In this document: positions 37,081 through 44,210 of the stretch, piece by piece
Layout of the letters: the number at the start of each line of letters is the position of its first letter
Numbering within the stretch: position 1 is the stretch's first letter
Source of the DNA: Bacteroidales bacterium
GTDB lineage: Bacteria > Bacteroidota > Bacteroidia > Bacteroidales > JAGOPY01
Assembly (NCBI GenBank): GCA_017991835.1
Contig: JAGOPY010000003.1
Coordinates: forward strand, 1 to 64,000
Length of the DNA stretch: 64,000 nt
Reading direction: 5' to 3'
Position numbers and translations under genes: made by a program
Notes under the pieces: model-generated
The model's input: only the letters and a program-made list of their open reading frames with translations
Told to the model about the DNA's origin: nothing
Databases searched by the model: none

Positions 37081-37402
37081 GATCTGGATTGCGGATTTGA
37101 ATCCGGGGATCGGCACAGAAGCAGGTAAGATAAGGCCGGTTGTTGTCGTGCAGACTGATCTTTTAAACAAACATCATCCATCGACGTTAGTATGTCCGCT
37201 TACAACCAATATCCAGCCCGGAGCCGAGATTCTGAGGGTTCATTTAACCCGCAGCACCGGGTTGGAAGAGGACTGTGATGTAATGATTGACCAGGTAAGG
37301 GCGATTGACAACAAGAGGTTCGTGAGGAAGGTCGGAAAGTTATCCAATGAAAGCACAGATAAAATAAAAGTCAACCTGAATATCATATTCGACCTTAAAT
37401 GA
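37058..37402 (+). CDS. MazF/PemK-type endoribonuclease toxin
   Basis: 114 residues. VKQYEIWIADLNPGIGTEAG followed by KIRPVVVVQTDLLNKHHPST matches the MazF/PemK core, with the catalytic arginine in KIRPVVVV and threonine in CPLTTN, and IDQVRAIDNKRFVRKVGKLS near the end. MazF toxins cut mRNA at short motifs and stop growth when the antitoxin is lost. Two ATG codons in a row mark the start; the first lies in the antitoxin gene. In accessory islands such pairs often stabilise the region. Confidence 0.9.
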   Translation: MMKVKQYEIWIADLNPGIGTEAGKIRPVVVVQTDLLNKHHPSTLVCPLTTNIQPGAEILRVHLTRSTGLEEDCDVMIDQVRAIDNKRFVRKVGKLSNESTDKIKVNLNIIFDLK

Positions 37403-37773
37403 TGTATATTTACAAAACCAAACGATTGAGTTATAATAAGAAAGGCAGATGGCCAGGAAGTCCATTTATATTGCTGGTACCGATACAAAACTGTCAGCTA
37501 AACCCAATGTTGATACAACACCATTTTGGCATTGTATCAACGCAGTGTTTTTCCATCGGTTTTTGTTAGCTATCAGCACTAAAACCTTTCAATAAATCGA
37601 ATATAAAGTCAATAGACTTTGCGCAAGCGTTAGAGCCAATGCAAGAAAAAAAGACACGCAGACAGATTTTTGGAATAACGACATATTTTGACGTAGGCTC
37701 GACATATTTTTGAAATTTGAAAATAGGGAAGCCGAAAACTAATCAGAGTAGGCAGAATAAAATAAATATAATC
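37403..37773. other. AT-rich gap with inverted repeats, attC-like boxes
   Basis: 371 bases without a gene. A 10-base perfect inverted repeat GTTGATACAA/TTGTATCAAC (37509-37541) is nested between AGCTAAAC (37496-37503) and GTTAGCT (37565-37571), which complement each other; this is the shape of a degraded attC site. A second hairpin AAAGTC/GACTTT (about 37604-37620) is followed by GTTAGAGCC (37629-37637), the start of the cassette-like unit. No coding sequence seen. Confidence 0.6.
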
Positions 37774-38025
37774 ATGGCTAATTTTTATTGTGAGTATTGC
37801 GGGACAAAGTATTCAAGTGTTTCAAGTTTAACAAGTGGTTCTTGCTCAAAGCACCCACACGGACCGAATAAGGGGAAACATAAACTTTATGAAGGAAGTG
37901 AAAAAGCACAGTACGTTTGCAAGTATTGCGGGACTAAGTATTCGAGCATTTCGAGTTTGACAAGTGGCTCTTGTTCAAAACATCCAAATGGACCAAACAA
38001 AGGAAAACATGCCCCAGCACTTTAA
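37774..38025 (+). CDS. small protein with two zinc-ribbon-like repeats
   Basis: 83 residues from the ATG at 37774. Two copies of a 43-residue-period repeat each carry C-x2-C-x14-C-x2-H (Cys6, Cys9, Cys24, His27 and Cys49, Cys52, Cys67, His70), with a conserved GPNKGKH tail (His36, His79) that could complete zinc binding. Between repeats, 13 of the 15 codons that differ in the aligned 29 codons are synonymous, so the protein sequence is held by selection. A strong hairpin terminator follows the stop. Zinc-ribbon proteins of this type accompany nucleases; it may serve as a nucleic-acid binding partner of the DUF262 protein. Family otherwise not recognised. Confidence 0.75.
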   Translation: MANFYCEYCGTKYSSVSSLTSGSCSKHPHGPNKGKHKLYEGSEKAQYVCKYCGTKYSSISSLTSGSCSKHPNGPNKGKHAPAL

Positions 38026-38031
38026 AAAGAC

Positions 38032-38068
38032 AAATATTGGTAGGGCTGAACGCCCTACCAATATTTTT
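38032..38068 (+). terminator. strong hairpin terminator inside the cassette-like unit
   Basis: A 15-base perfect stem, AAATATTGGTAGGGC and GCCCTACCAATATTT, with loop TGAAC and T-run, lies 6 bases after the stop of the zinc-ribbon gene and 43 bases before the DUF262 gene. Confidence 0.9.
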
Positions 38069-38110
38069 AATTTGATTAATCATTTTGAGTTTTAATTTTA
38101 TAGAAATTTT

Positions 38111-39814
38111 ATGGAAGCATCAACAACAGTAAATAAAATGTTAGCAGGGAATAAGATTTTTGTTCCCACTTATCAACGTGCTTATTCTTGGGATACGGAA
38201 TTTGACAAAAGTAAAACTCAAAAACACGTAAATGTTTTTCTGACAGATTTAGAAGATTATAATAAAAGTTTGGCATCAACACCATATTATTTTGGTCATT
38301 TTCTGTTTGAAGAAAAATCGGAAAGCCATTTTGGAGTTATAGACGGACAGCAAAGACTAACAACAATTGTGATTTTTCTTTCCGCTTTATTTTCAAAATT
38401 GAAATCAATTCGGACTTTAACTGAAAATGAAGAAGTGCTTTTTGAAAATATGATTAAGCGAAAATCAAATTACATTTTTTCAACCGTTGATTATGACAAT
38501 CAGTTATTTAAAGACTACGTTGTAGACCAAACTAAAAAAAACAAGAATGGTTTGGAAACCGAATCAGCGAGACGAATAGTTAATGCTTTCGACTTTTTCA
38601 CAAAAGCATTATCCGACAAGAACGAAGTGTATTTGTCGAAAATGCTGAAAACTGTAAATGAAGCATCTTGCTCAACACATCCAGTTAAAAATGAATCCGA
38701 AGCAATTCAAATGTTCATTTTTCAAAACAATCGTGGCAAAAAGCCTTCAAACTTGGAAATTATTAAAGCCCAGTTTATGTTTAATGTTCACCTATACGGT
38801 GGAGATGAAAAAGACAGTTTGATTGAAGAAATAAAAAACCGATTTGAGAAAATTTATAAATCAATTTCGTCAATCGAATACAAAATCGACGAAGATGATG
38901 TTTTAGTTTACACATTACGAGTTCATTTCAATTCACTTTGGGAATCAAATGCAATTGACAAAATCAATAAACTATTATCAGAAAATAATCCAATTCCTTT
39001 TATCAAATCATTTACAAACTCGCTTGCAGTTAGTTTTGAGCATTTGACTACATTTTTCGGCAAAGACGAAAGAGAAAATATTGAAATCCATTCATTAATA
39101 ACATTAGGTGGTTTTGCAACAGCAATCCCATTTGTTATTAAGGCTTATTCTTTCGGACTACAAACAAAAGAAATTTGCAAAATTTGTTCATCAATGGAAG
39201 CAATGGTTTTACGCCACAGACTTATTGGGACAAGAGCAGAATTAACATCAAGAATTAATGATGTATATCAAAAATTCACATCAGAGCAACCTGATGTTAA
39301 ACCGATAGTTGACAGAATTGAATGGATGAAAAATATACCAAATGATTCTTGGTGGTTGGCGTATTGGAATAAAAACGAGTTAGAAAAAGCAATTCAAGGC
39401 GGAATGCATCATTCAACAGCAAAATTCTTGCTATGGAAGTATGAAAATTATCTTGAAAATCAAGGGAAAAATGGATATTCCTTAACTCGTTTTGACAGTA
39501 TTGAAAGCCCAGAATTAGAACATATTGCACCACAGACACCGACAAATGGAGAACCAATTGCAGCAGGTTATTGTGAATATGATGAAGAATTTAGAAACCA
39601 ATATATTGACTGTTTAGGAAATTATTTACTTCTTTCAAAATCACACAATTGTTCAGTTGGAAACAAACCATTTAGCGAGAAAAGAAGTTCATATAATCAT
39701 CTTGGACAGCAAAGAGAAATTCAGAATATGACTTCGGAATCGGAAATTTGGAATAAGGAAAAAATCAGTCTGCGTAAAGACAAAATTGTGAAATTTATAC
39801 TTGAAAACTTCTAA
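38111..39814 (+). CDS. DUF262/DUF1524 (GmrSD-like) nuclease, putative anti-phage
   Basis: 567 residues. The N-terminal DUF262 domain has FVPTYQRAYSWD and GVIDGQQRLTTIVIFLSALF, the DGQQR motif of the ParB-like NTPase fold. The C-terminal DUF1524 domain has LEHIAPQTP, followed by IDCLGNYLLLSKSHNCSVGN, with the HNH-type histidine of GmrSD. Such proteins are type IV restriction enzymes that cut modified phage DNA, so a defence role is likely. The gene is strongly AT-rich, unlike the neighbouring chromosome. It has no exact TAnnTTTG promoter upstream, and the terminator before it suggests separate expression or read-through. Confidence 0.9.
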   Translation: MEASTTVNKMLAGNKIFVPTYQRAYSWDTEFDKSKTQKHVNVFLTDLEDYNKSLASTPYYFGHFLFEEKSESHFGVIDGQQRLTTIVIFLSALFSKLKSIRTLTENEEVLFENMIKRKSNYIFSTVDYDNQLFKDYVVDQTKKNKNGLETESARRIVNAFDFFTKALSDKNEVYLSKMLKTVNEASCSTHPVKNESEAIQMFIFQNNRGKKPSNLEIIKAQFMFNVHLYGGDEKDSLIEEIKNRFEKIYKSISSIEYKIDEDDVLVYTLRVHFNSLWESNAIDKINKLLSENNPIPFIKSFTNSLAVSFEHLTTFFGKDERENIEIHSLITLGGFATAIPFVIKAYSFGLQTKEICKICSSMEAMVLRHRLIGTRAELTSRINDVYQKFTSEQPDVKPIVDRIEWMKNIPNDSWWLAYWNKNELEKAIQGGMHHSTAKFLLWKYENYLENQGKNGYSLTRFDSIESPELEHIAPQTPTNGEPIAAGYCEYDEEFRNQYIDCLGNYLLLSKSHNCSVGNKPFSEKRSSYNHLGQQREIQNMTSESEIWNKEKISLRKDKIVKFILENF

Positions 39815-39829
39815 GAAAACAATGCACAT

Positions 39830-39962
39830 GGCTCTAACAAAGGCTATATGCAATAAGGGTTTCAGTGGTAATTCAAGCATTTTTGCCCCGCACAAAATTT
39901 CGTGTCGGTGGACAGGTAAGTAGCCCGCAATCCCTTACTGCATATAGCCTCAACCGTTAGGT
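39830..39962 (+). mobile_element. attC-like recombination site
   Basis: R''-like box GGCTCTAAC (39830-39838), left arm AGGCTATATGCAATAAGGG (39841-39859), inner hairpin around CCGCAC/GTGTCGG, right arm CCCTTACTGCATATAGCCT (39932-39950; 18 of 19 positions pair) and R' box GTTAGGT (39956-39962), which fits GTTRRRY. The 133-base length lies within the range of attC sites. Confidence 0.65.
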
Positions 39963-40485
39963 TTAATTGGTATTAATAGAAATTGAATTCAAAATATGCA
40001 TTCATCATTATAAATCCTTGCCATGAAAAGTTTTAAAAATGTGATCATCCTGTTTATCATTATTTTGATCGGTTCATGTGAGAATGATTCAAATAATGAT
40101 AATGGAATAAATTCATTAAAAGATAGTAAATGGATTTTGATAAGCTTCCAGCCCCATGATACCCAAATAGAAGAATTCAAACCTGGAAACATAAAAGAAA
40201 TGAATATCGAATTTACTAATGAAAATACAGTTCATGCAGTAAGTTCGTGCAATACGTTTGATGGTAATTTTTCGATTCAGGATCCAGACACATTAAAGAT
40301 TTATGACTTGTGTACAATGCTAATAAACTGCGAAAATGACACAATTACATATTGGGAAAATAAATATTATTACGAATTAAAAAATGCTGAGAATTATTAT
40401 ATTGAAGCGAATAGGTTAACTATTGAAACAAAATCGAACATTGCTATCAATTTTAAAGCTGATTAAATTACCAACTAAACCTAAC
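39957..40485 (+). mobile_element. second integron-like cassette (META lipoprotein)
   Basis: Starts TTAGGTTTAATTGGTATT (39957 on) and ends with TACCAACTAAACCTAAC (40469-40485), whose R'' box ACCTAAC fits RYYYAAC exactly and pairs with the R' at its own start. The following attC half is truncated after GGACGCGCATCGCCCAGG, with no GTTRRRY within the next 150 bases. Confidence 0.6.
40023..40466 (+). CDS. META-domain lipoprotein
   Basis: 147 residues. Signal peptide with lipobox ILIGSC (Cys19), then an acidic, asparagine-rich linker, then a META/HslJ-like domain: SLKDSKWILISF, NTVHAVSSCNTFDGNFSI and WENKYYYELKNAENYYIEAN (conserved two-sheet pattern). META proteins are envelope proteins linked to stress or motility in several bacteria, with unclear biochemistry. 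It is the only gene of the second cassette-like unit and is AT-rich like the DUF262 gene. Confidence 0.8.
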   Translation: MKSFKNVIILFIIILIGSCENDSNNDNGINSLKDSKWILISFQPHDTQIEEFKPGNIKEMNIEFTNENTVHAVSSCNTFDGNFSIQDPDTLKIYDLCTMLINCENDTITYWENKYYYELKNAENYYIEANRLTIETKSNIAINFKAD

Positions 40486-40488
40486 GGA

Positions 40489-40506
40489 CGCGCATCGCCC
40501 AGGCCG
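40489..40506. repeat. shared 18-base element, copy 1
   Basis: CGCGCATCGCCCAGGCCG occurs here, four bases after the R'' box of the second cassette-like unit, and again at 43720-43737. A GGATTA/TAATCC hairpin (40509-40528) follows, and the second copy is followed by a related but diverged stretch. Confidence 0.8.
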
Positions 40507-40576
40507 AGGGATTATTGAGTAGTAATCCAGGAATAATTAAAGGTATTTTTTTAGTGGAATAATAAATTTAACCGCC

Positions 40577-42640
40577 ATGAAAAAAATCTGTTTTGCAATT
40601 TTAGCGTTCGTAGTTATTAATTCGGGCACAGCACAAACCTGGCAATGGCTGAATCCCTTGCCACAAGGGTACCCGCTTTTTGACATTGAATTTGATACCA
40701 ACAACAATGCCTATGCTGTCGGGGAGTATGGAACAGTCATTAAATCCATTGACGGCGGCTTAACGTGGGACACGCTTTCGACCGGTACCATGACAAGTTG
40801 GTCGGCACTATCCATAACAGGCTCAGGGACTATATACCTTGCAGGAATGAATGGGGTGATCTTAAAATCAGTGGATGGCGGCGACAACTGGATCATGCTG
40901 CCCACCGGAACCACTACCTGGATCCTGGCTATTGATTTTCCTGATGAGCAAACCGGCTATGCCCTCGACGGAATAGGAAACATTTTCAAAACAACAAATG
41001 GTGGTACGAGTTGGAATAATCAAACCCCAGCCTTAAATTCCTCATTAAACGCTATTTATTTTCTCAATGCAGATACAGGTTTTATTGCAGGAGATGTTGG
41101 CGTTGTATACAAAACCACAAATGGTGGTATAGACTGGACACCCCTGAATTCAGGCACGAACGTGTTCCTCAATTCTATCTTTTTTACCGATGCCAATACC
41201 GGGTTTATAGCAGGATATGGCGGCACGATTCTTAAAACCACGAATGCCGGGGCTACCTGGAATTCCCTTACCTCAGGCACAAATGAAGAATTATATTCCA
41301 TTCATTTCACTTCAGCGAATACAGGATATGCCTGCGGCAGAGGATATATCATACTGAAAACCAGCAATGGAGGAGCTAACTGGACTCAGGTGAATCAAGC
41401 CATACCGGCTCCGAATGATGAGCCGTTCATGGCGATAAACTTTGCCGATGCCAACCTTGGCCTGGCTGTTGGCTATTGGGGGACCATTTTCAGAACAGAT
41501 GACGGAACTACCTGGTCACCGGTTTCCTCCGGGCCGGTAAACACGCTGTGGTCCATTAACTTCTTCAATAGCAGTATCGGATATGCTACCGGACAGAATG
41601 GTATCATGATGAAAACCACTAATGCAGGTGAATCATGGACCGTGCAGGATCCGGGGGTGACCTGCTGGTTGTTTGGCATGGATTGTCCTGCTTTATCCGT
41701 AGCGGTTGCGGCCGGAGAAGGAGGTACGATCATCAGAACCCTTAATGGCGGCGCTGACTGGAGCGTGATCAATCCGGGGACAAGTTCCGATTTATATGCT
41801 GTTTTTTTCACATCGCCTGAAACAGGGTTTGTTGGCGGGGGCAACGGGATTATACTGAAAACGACGGATGGAGGCTCCACCTGGAGCCAGAAGCCAACGG
41901 GGATACAACAAACCATCTACGACATCTTTTTTCCTACTCCGGCTATCGGGTACGCTGCAGCAGAATCGGGCACCGTTCTGAAAACAACCAACAGCGGAGA
42001 AACGTGGTCAGCGGTCGTAACATGGCTGCTTCCCTCTGACCTGCTTACTGTTTTCTTTATTGATGCAAATACCGGTTATACTGCCGGTGGCAACATCGGT
42101 GATTCAATTCATAAAACCAACGATGGGGGAATCAACTGGACAGGCATTTCAACACCGTCCTATAATTACGCATTCTCCATTTATTTTACCAGTCAGGATA
42201 CCGGATACATAGCGGGTTGGGGTTCGGTTCACAACACTACTGACGGGGGGGCAACCTGGAGTTGGATGAGCGGCCAAATAATTGGAAACTATTATTCCTG
42301 TTATTTTCCGGATGCCAACAATGGCTATTTCTGCGGAGATGGAGGAACCATTGCCAAATATTCTACGGATGGTCCTGTTGGTGTGAAAGTGATGGATGAA
42401 GGGTCTTCCCGGATCAAAATCTACCCGAATGCCACAAAAGATAAATTCACAGTCGAATTACCGGGTAATTACTATAAATCCGAATTAGAGATTTTCGATA
42501 CCCAAGGCAAGGTTATGTTACGGACATATTTAGCAGGTTACAGCACAAAGATTGATGCTTCCTCATTCGCACCGGGAATTTATTTTATTCATGTTAAGAA
42601 CAAAAGTCTTAATGAAACGGTCAAATTAATCAAGAACTAA
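40577..42640 (+). CDS. T9SS-exported YCF48/BNR-type beta-propeller protein
   Basis: 687 residues. A signal peptide (residues 1-19, ending NSGTAQT) precedes at least 13 repeats of about 43 residues with the pattern GTIxKTTNGGxTW, which form a beta-propeller of the YCF48 type. The last 80 residues, IYPNATKDKFTVELPGNYYK and SSFAPGIYFIHVKNKSLNET, match the type IX secretion system type A sorting domain. The protein should be secreted to the cell surface. Its GC is nearer to the chromosome than that of the genes upstream, so it is probably not part of the cassettes. Confidence 0.92.
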   Translation: MKKICFAILAFVVINSGTAQTWQWLNPLPQGYPLFDIEFDTNNNAYAVGEYGTVIKSIDGGLTWDTLSTGTMTSWSALSITGSGTIYLAGMNGVILKSVDGGDNWIMLPTGTTTWILAIDFPDEQTGYALDGIGNIFKTTNGGTSWNNQTPALNSSLNAIYFLNADTGFIAGDVGVVYKTTNGGIDWTPLNSGTNVFLNSIFFTDANTGFIAGYGGTILKTTNAGATWNSLTSGTNEELYSIHFTSANTGYACGRGYIILKTSNGGANWTQVNQAIPAPNDEPFMAINFADANLGLAVGYWGTIFRTDDGTTWSPVSSGPVNTLWSINFFNSSIGYATGQNGIMMKTTNAGESWTVQDPGVTCWLFGMDCPALSVAVAAGEGGTIIRTLNGGADWSVINPGTSSDLYAVFFTSPETGFVGGGNGIILKTTDGGSTWSQKPTGIQQTIYDIFFPTPAIGYAAAESGTVLKTTNSGETWSAVVTWLLPSDLLTVFFIDANTGYTAGGNIGDSIHKTNDGGINWTGISTPSYNYAFSIYFTSQDTGYIAGWGSVHNTTDGGATWSWMSGQIIGNYYSCYFPDANNGYFCGDGGTIAKYSTDGPVGVKVMDEGSSRIKIYPNATKDKFTVELPGNYYKSELEIFDTQGKVMLRTYLAGYSTKIDASSFAPGIYFIHVKNKSLNETVKLIKN

Positions 42641-42691
42641 ATAACCAAGATGAATTAGTAACCCCGCATAACAAAAGGAGAAATTGTTGAG

Positions 42692-43018
42692 ATGACAGAT
42701 CTTCAAGAGTTGGATATTTTACACCGCCTCTCCGATGGTTTCAGGTTACCATTTATTATCTGGGGACTTATTGTTCGTATTAAATCATTCTCGTCAAACA
42801 ATGATACTAACAGATTCAAAAACAAACTAATAAACTTAATTGACAGAGTAATTGCAGACAATAAAAGTGATGTTCTTATTGTTAGTCATTGGTTTGTTAT
42901 GAGAGTCATACAAAAGGAACTGATAAAAAGAGGATTTACCGGAGACAATTTCAAATCAAATGAATACGGGATACTTTATGTTTATGAAAGTGGAACCGAA
43001 AAAACAACGAACAGCTAA
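42692..43018 (+). pseudogene. histidine phosphatase fragment
   Basis: 108 residues. VLIVSHWFVMRVIQKELIKR is the second half of the histidine phosphatase (phosphoglycerate-mutase-like) fold, with its proton-donor-side His in VSH. The N-terminal half with the catalytic RHG motif is absent: the frame opens only after a stop codon at 42660. The stop TAA at 43016-43018 lies inside an AGCTAAC box (43013-43019). It is a truncated gene and probably not functional, and may be the end of a decayed cassette. Confidence 0.6.
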
Positions 43019-43250
43019 CAAGAACCATATATCAATTGCTGTTTCCTTGCTGACAGCAAGTTGTGAGCCCATAACAACAGTGATGCGTCCCGACTGGGAA
43101 ACCGCCTGCAGCCGACAACTACATTTAGTTCCGTCTGCAGCTATGATTAGCCCTTCATCAAGGAATGTAACGGTGGAAAATGATGAAGCCTGCAAACCAC
43201 CACAGGTCATATTGGCAGGCGCTATTAATACATTAAGATGATTTAATACT
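43019..43250. other. gap with attC-like box and antisense open frame
   Basis: 232 bases between the phosphatase fragment and the next membrane protein. It begins with the AGCTAAC-AAG box and holds no gene that can be supported. An open frame runs on the minus strand from 43351 to 42956, but nothing in it matches a known family. Confidence 0.35.
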
Positions 43251-43697
43251 ATGAATAAAAATCTCATTTTCAGGAACATCACTTTCTTTTCAGCCATTTT
43301 ATTGATTATTGGTTTGTTCATCGAACCAAAAAATCCCGGCAGTAAAGGCATCTATCAATTATTCTATGATTTTACTTTATTATTAATGTTCGCTTTTGCG
43401 TTTCTCTGGTTGAAAAGAAGAATATTATTTATTGGATTTATTCTCGCATTGATTGGTTTTAATTTCAACATTTTATTAAATCCTATCTTACAAATTGAAA
43501 ATCACTCACAATTCATAGTGCAATCAAAATGGATTGGATTAATTTTTAGTGGTTTAGCCTATATATGCTTACTTCCTGGACTTTGGAAGCAATTCAAAGT
43601 TGAATTTCTTATCAAAGAAGTCAGATATGGGGTAGTTACCATAATTGCAATAATAGTGATCGCAATTGGAGTATTTCAGATACCTTTGAGATTATGA
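43251..43697 (+). CDS. small four-helix membrane protein
   Basis: 148 residues with four hydrophobic helices (about 10-28, 40-57, 60-80 and 120-145) and a short loop HSQFIVQSKWIGL. No family recognised. Its 3' end runs into the second copy of the CGCGCATCGCCCAGGCCG element (43720-43737), after a TTATAAC box, so it may be another cassette-borne gene. Confidence 0.55.
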   Translation: MNKNLIFRNITFFSAILLIIGLFIEPKNPGSKGIYQLFYDFTLLLMFAFAFLWLKRRILFIGFILALIGFNFNILLNPILQIENHSQFIVQSKWIGLIFSGLAYICLLPGLWKQFKVEFLIKEVRYGVVTIIAIIVIAIGVFQIPLRL

Positions 43698-43719
43698 ATT
43701 ATTTACAGCGCCTTATAAC

Positions 43720-43737
43720 CGCGCATCGCCCAGGCCG
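43720..43737. repeat. shared 18-base element, copy 2
   Basis: Exact second copy of CGCGCATCGCCCAGGCCG, preceded by TTATAAC and followed by GACCAGAGGATATTCGATTG, which is diverged from the sequence after copy 1 but still related (GAGGG-ATTATTGAGTAG). Confidence 0.8.
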
Positions 43738-43782
43738 GACCAGAGGATATTCGATTGGTAAAAATATTATGTACCTTTAACC

Positions 43783-44013
43783 GTGAAAAAAATCAGTGAA
43801 ATGAACAAGGCAATGATCATCTGGCTGGTCCTCTTTTTTGGGCTATCCTGTAAGGCTTTTGCAAAAGCTGGTGTTGCAAATGGCGGGTTCGAACTTTTGC
43901 TGGCAATCATCGGATTCCTTCTTTTGGTGACAGGATTATATACGGGAATCGAATATCTGATAAAAAACGGCCGAAATCTATTCAACAGGTTCAGGGCGAT
44001 TTTGAAAGATTGA
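43783..44013 (+). CDS. very small two-helix membrane protein
   Basis: 76 residues from a GTG; an ATG at 43801 gives 70 residues and a cleaner N-terminus. One hydrophobic helix (MIIWLVLFFGLSCKAF) could be a signal peptide, followed by a second helix (ELLLAIIGFLLLVTGLYTGI) and a basic tail. No family recognised. It stands alone between the cassette region and the glycosyltransferase gene. Confidence 0.5.
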   Translation: MKKISEMNKAMIIWLVLFFGLSCKAFAKAGVANGGFELLLAIIGFLLLVTGLYTGIEYLIKNGRNLFNRFRAILKD

Positions 44014-44210
44014 GTCTACAGTTAATTCAGACCTTCTGGTAATTCTCAGATTTGCGTTTGTCCTTCCCGAATAATCTGATAACGGGATATTTTATTGATC
44101 AGAACAAGATGCCCGCATTGAGAATTTTTGCAAAATCATTGTCATACATCCCGTAATCAGATGCAATCCCGGTTCTGATACTCCCTTCATTTAAATATCT
44201 TTGTAAAATA
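44014..44210. other. gap with crossing inverted repeats
   Basis: 197 bases. ATCTGATAACGGGAT (44074-44088) pairs with ATCCCGTAATCAGAT (44148-44162) at 14 of 15 positions, and AATTCTCA (44041-44048) pairs with TGAGAATT (about 44119-44126) in a crossing order, so both pairs cannot form one simple hairpin. Confidence 0.5.
44196..44203 (+). promoter_or_regulatory. promoter -7 element
   Basis: TATCTTTG matches TAnnTTTG, 8 bases before the start codon of the membrane glycosyltransferase. Confidence 0.45.

Larger units (their letters stand above)
37630..39956 (+). mobile_element. integron-like gene cassette with zinc-ribbon and DUF262 genes
   Basis: The unit begins after G at 37629 with TTAGAGCCAATGCA and ends in an attC-like site whose R'' box GGCTCTAAC (39830-39838) is the exact complement of GTTAGAGCC at the start. 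In integron cassettes the R'' box of the terminal attC pairs with the first bases of the same cassette, and both boxes of this unit obey that rule, even into the flanking AATGCA/TGCACAT. The two genes inside are much more AT-rich than the neighbouring chromosome. No intact integrase was seen in the window. Confidence 0.65.

Noticed and set aside
38071..38110. Promoter for the DUF262 gene
   Set aside because: No exact TAnnTTTG in the gap; TTAATTTG and TAATTTTA are partial matches only.
42956..43351. 131-residue minus-strand open frame
   Set aside because: Antisense to two genes or fragments, no recognisable family and no promoter.
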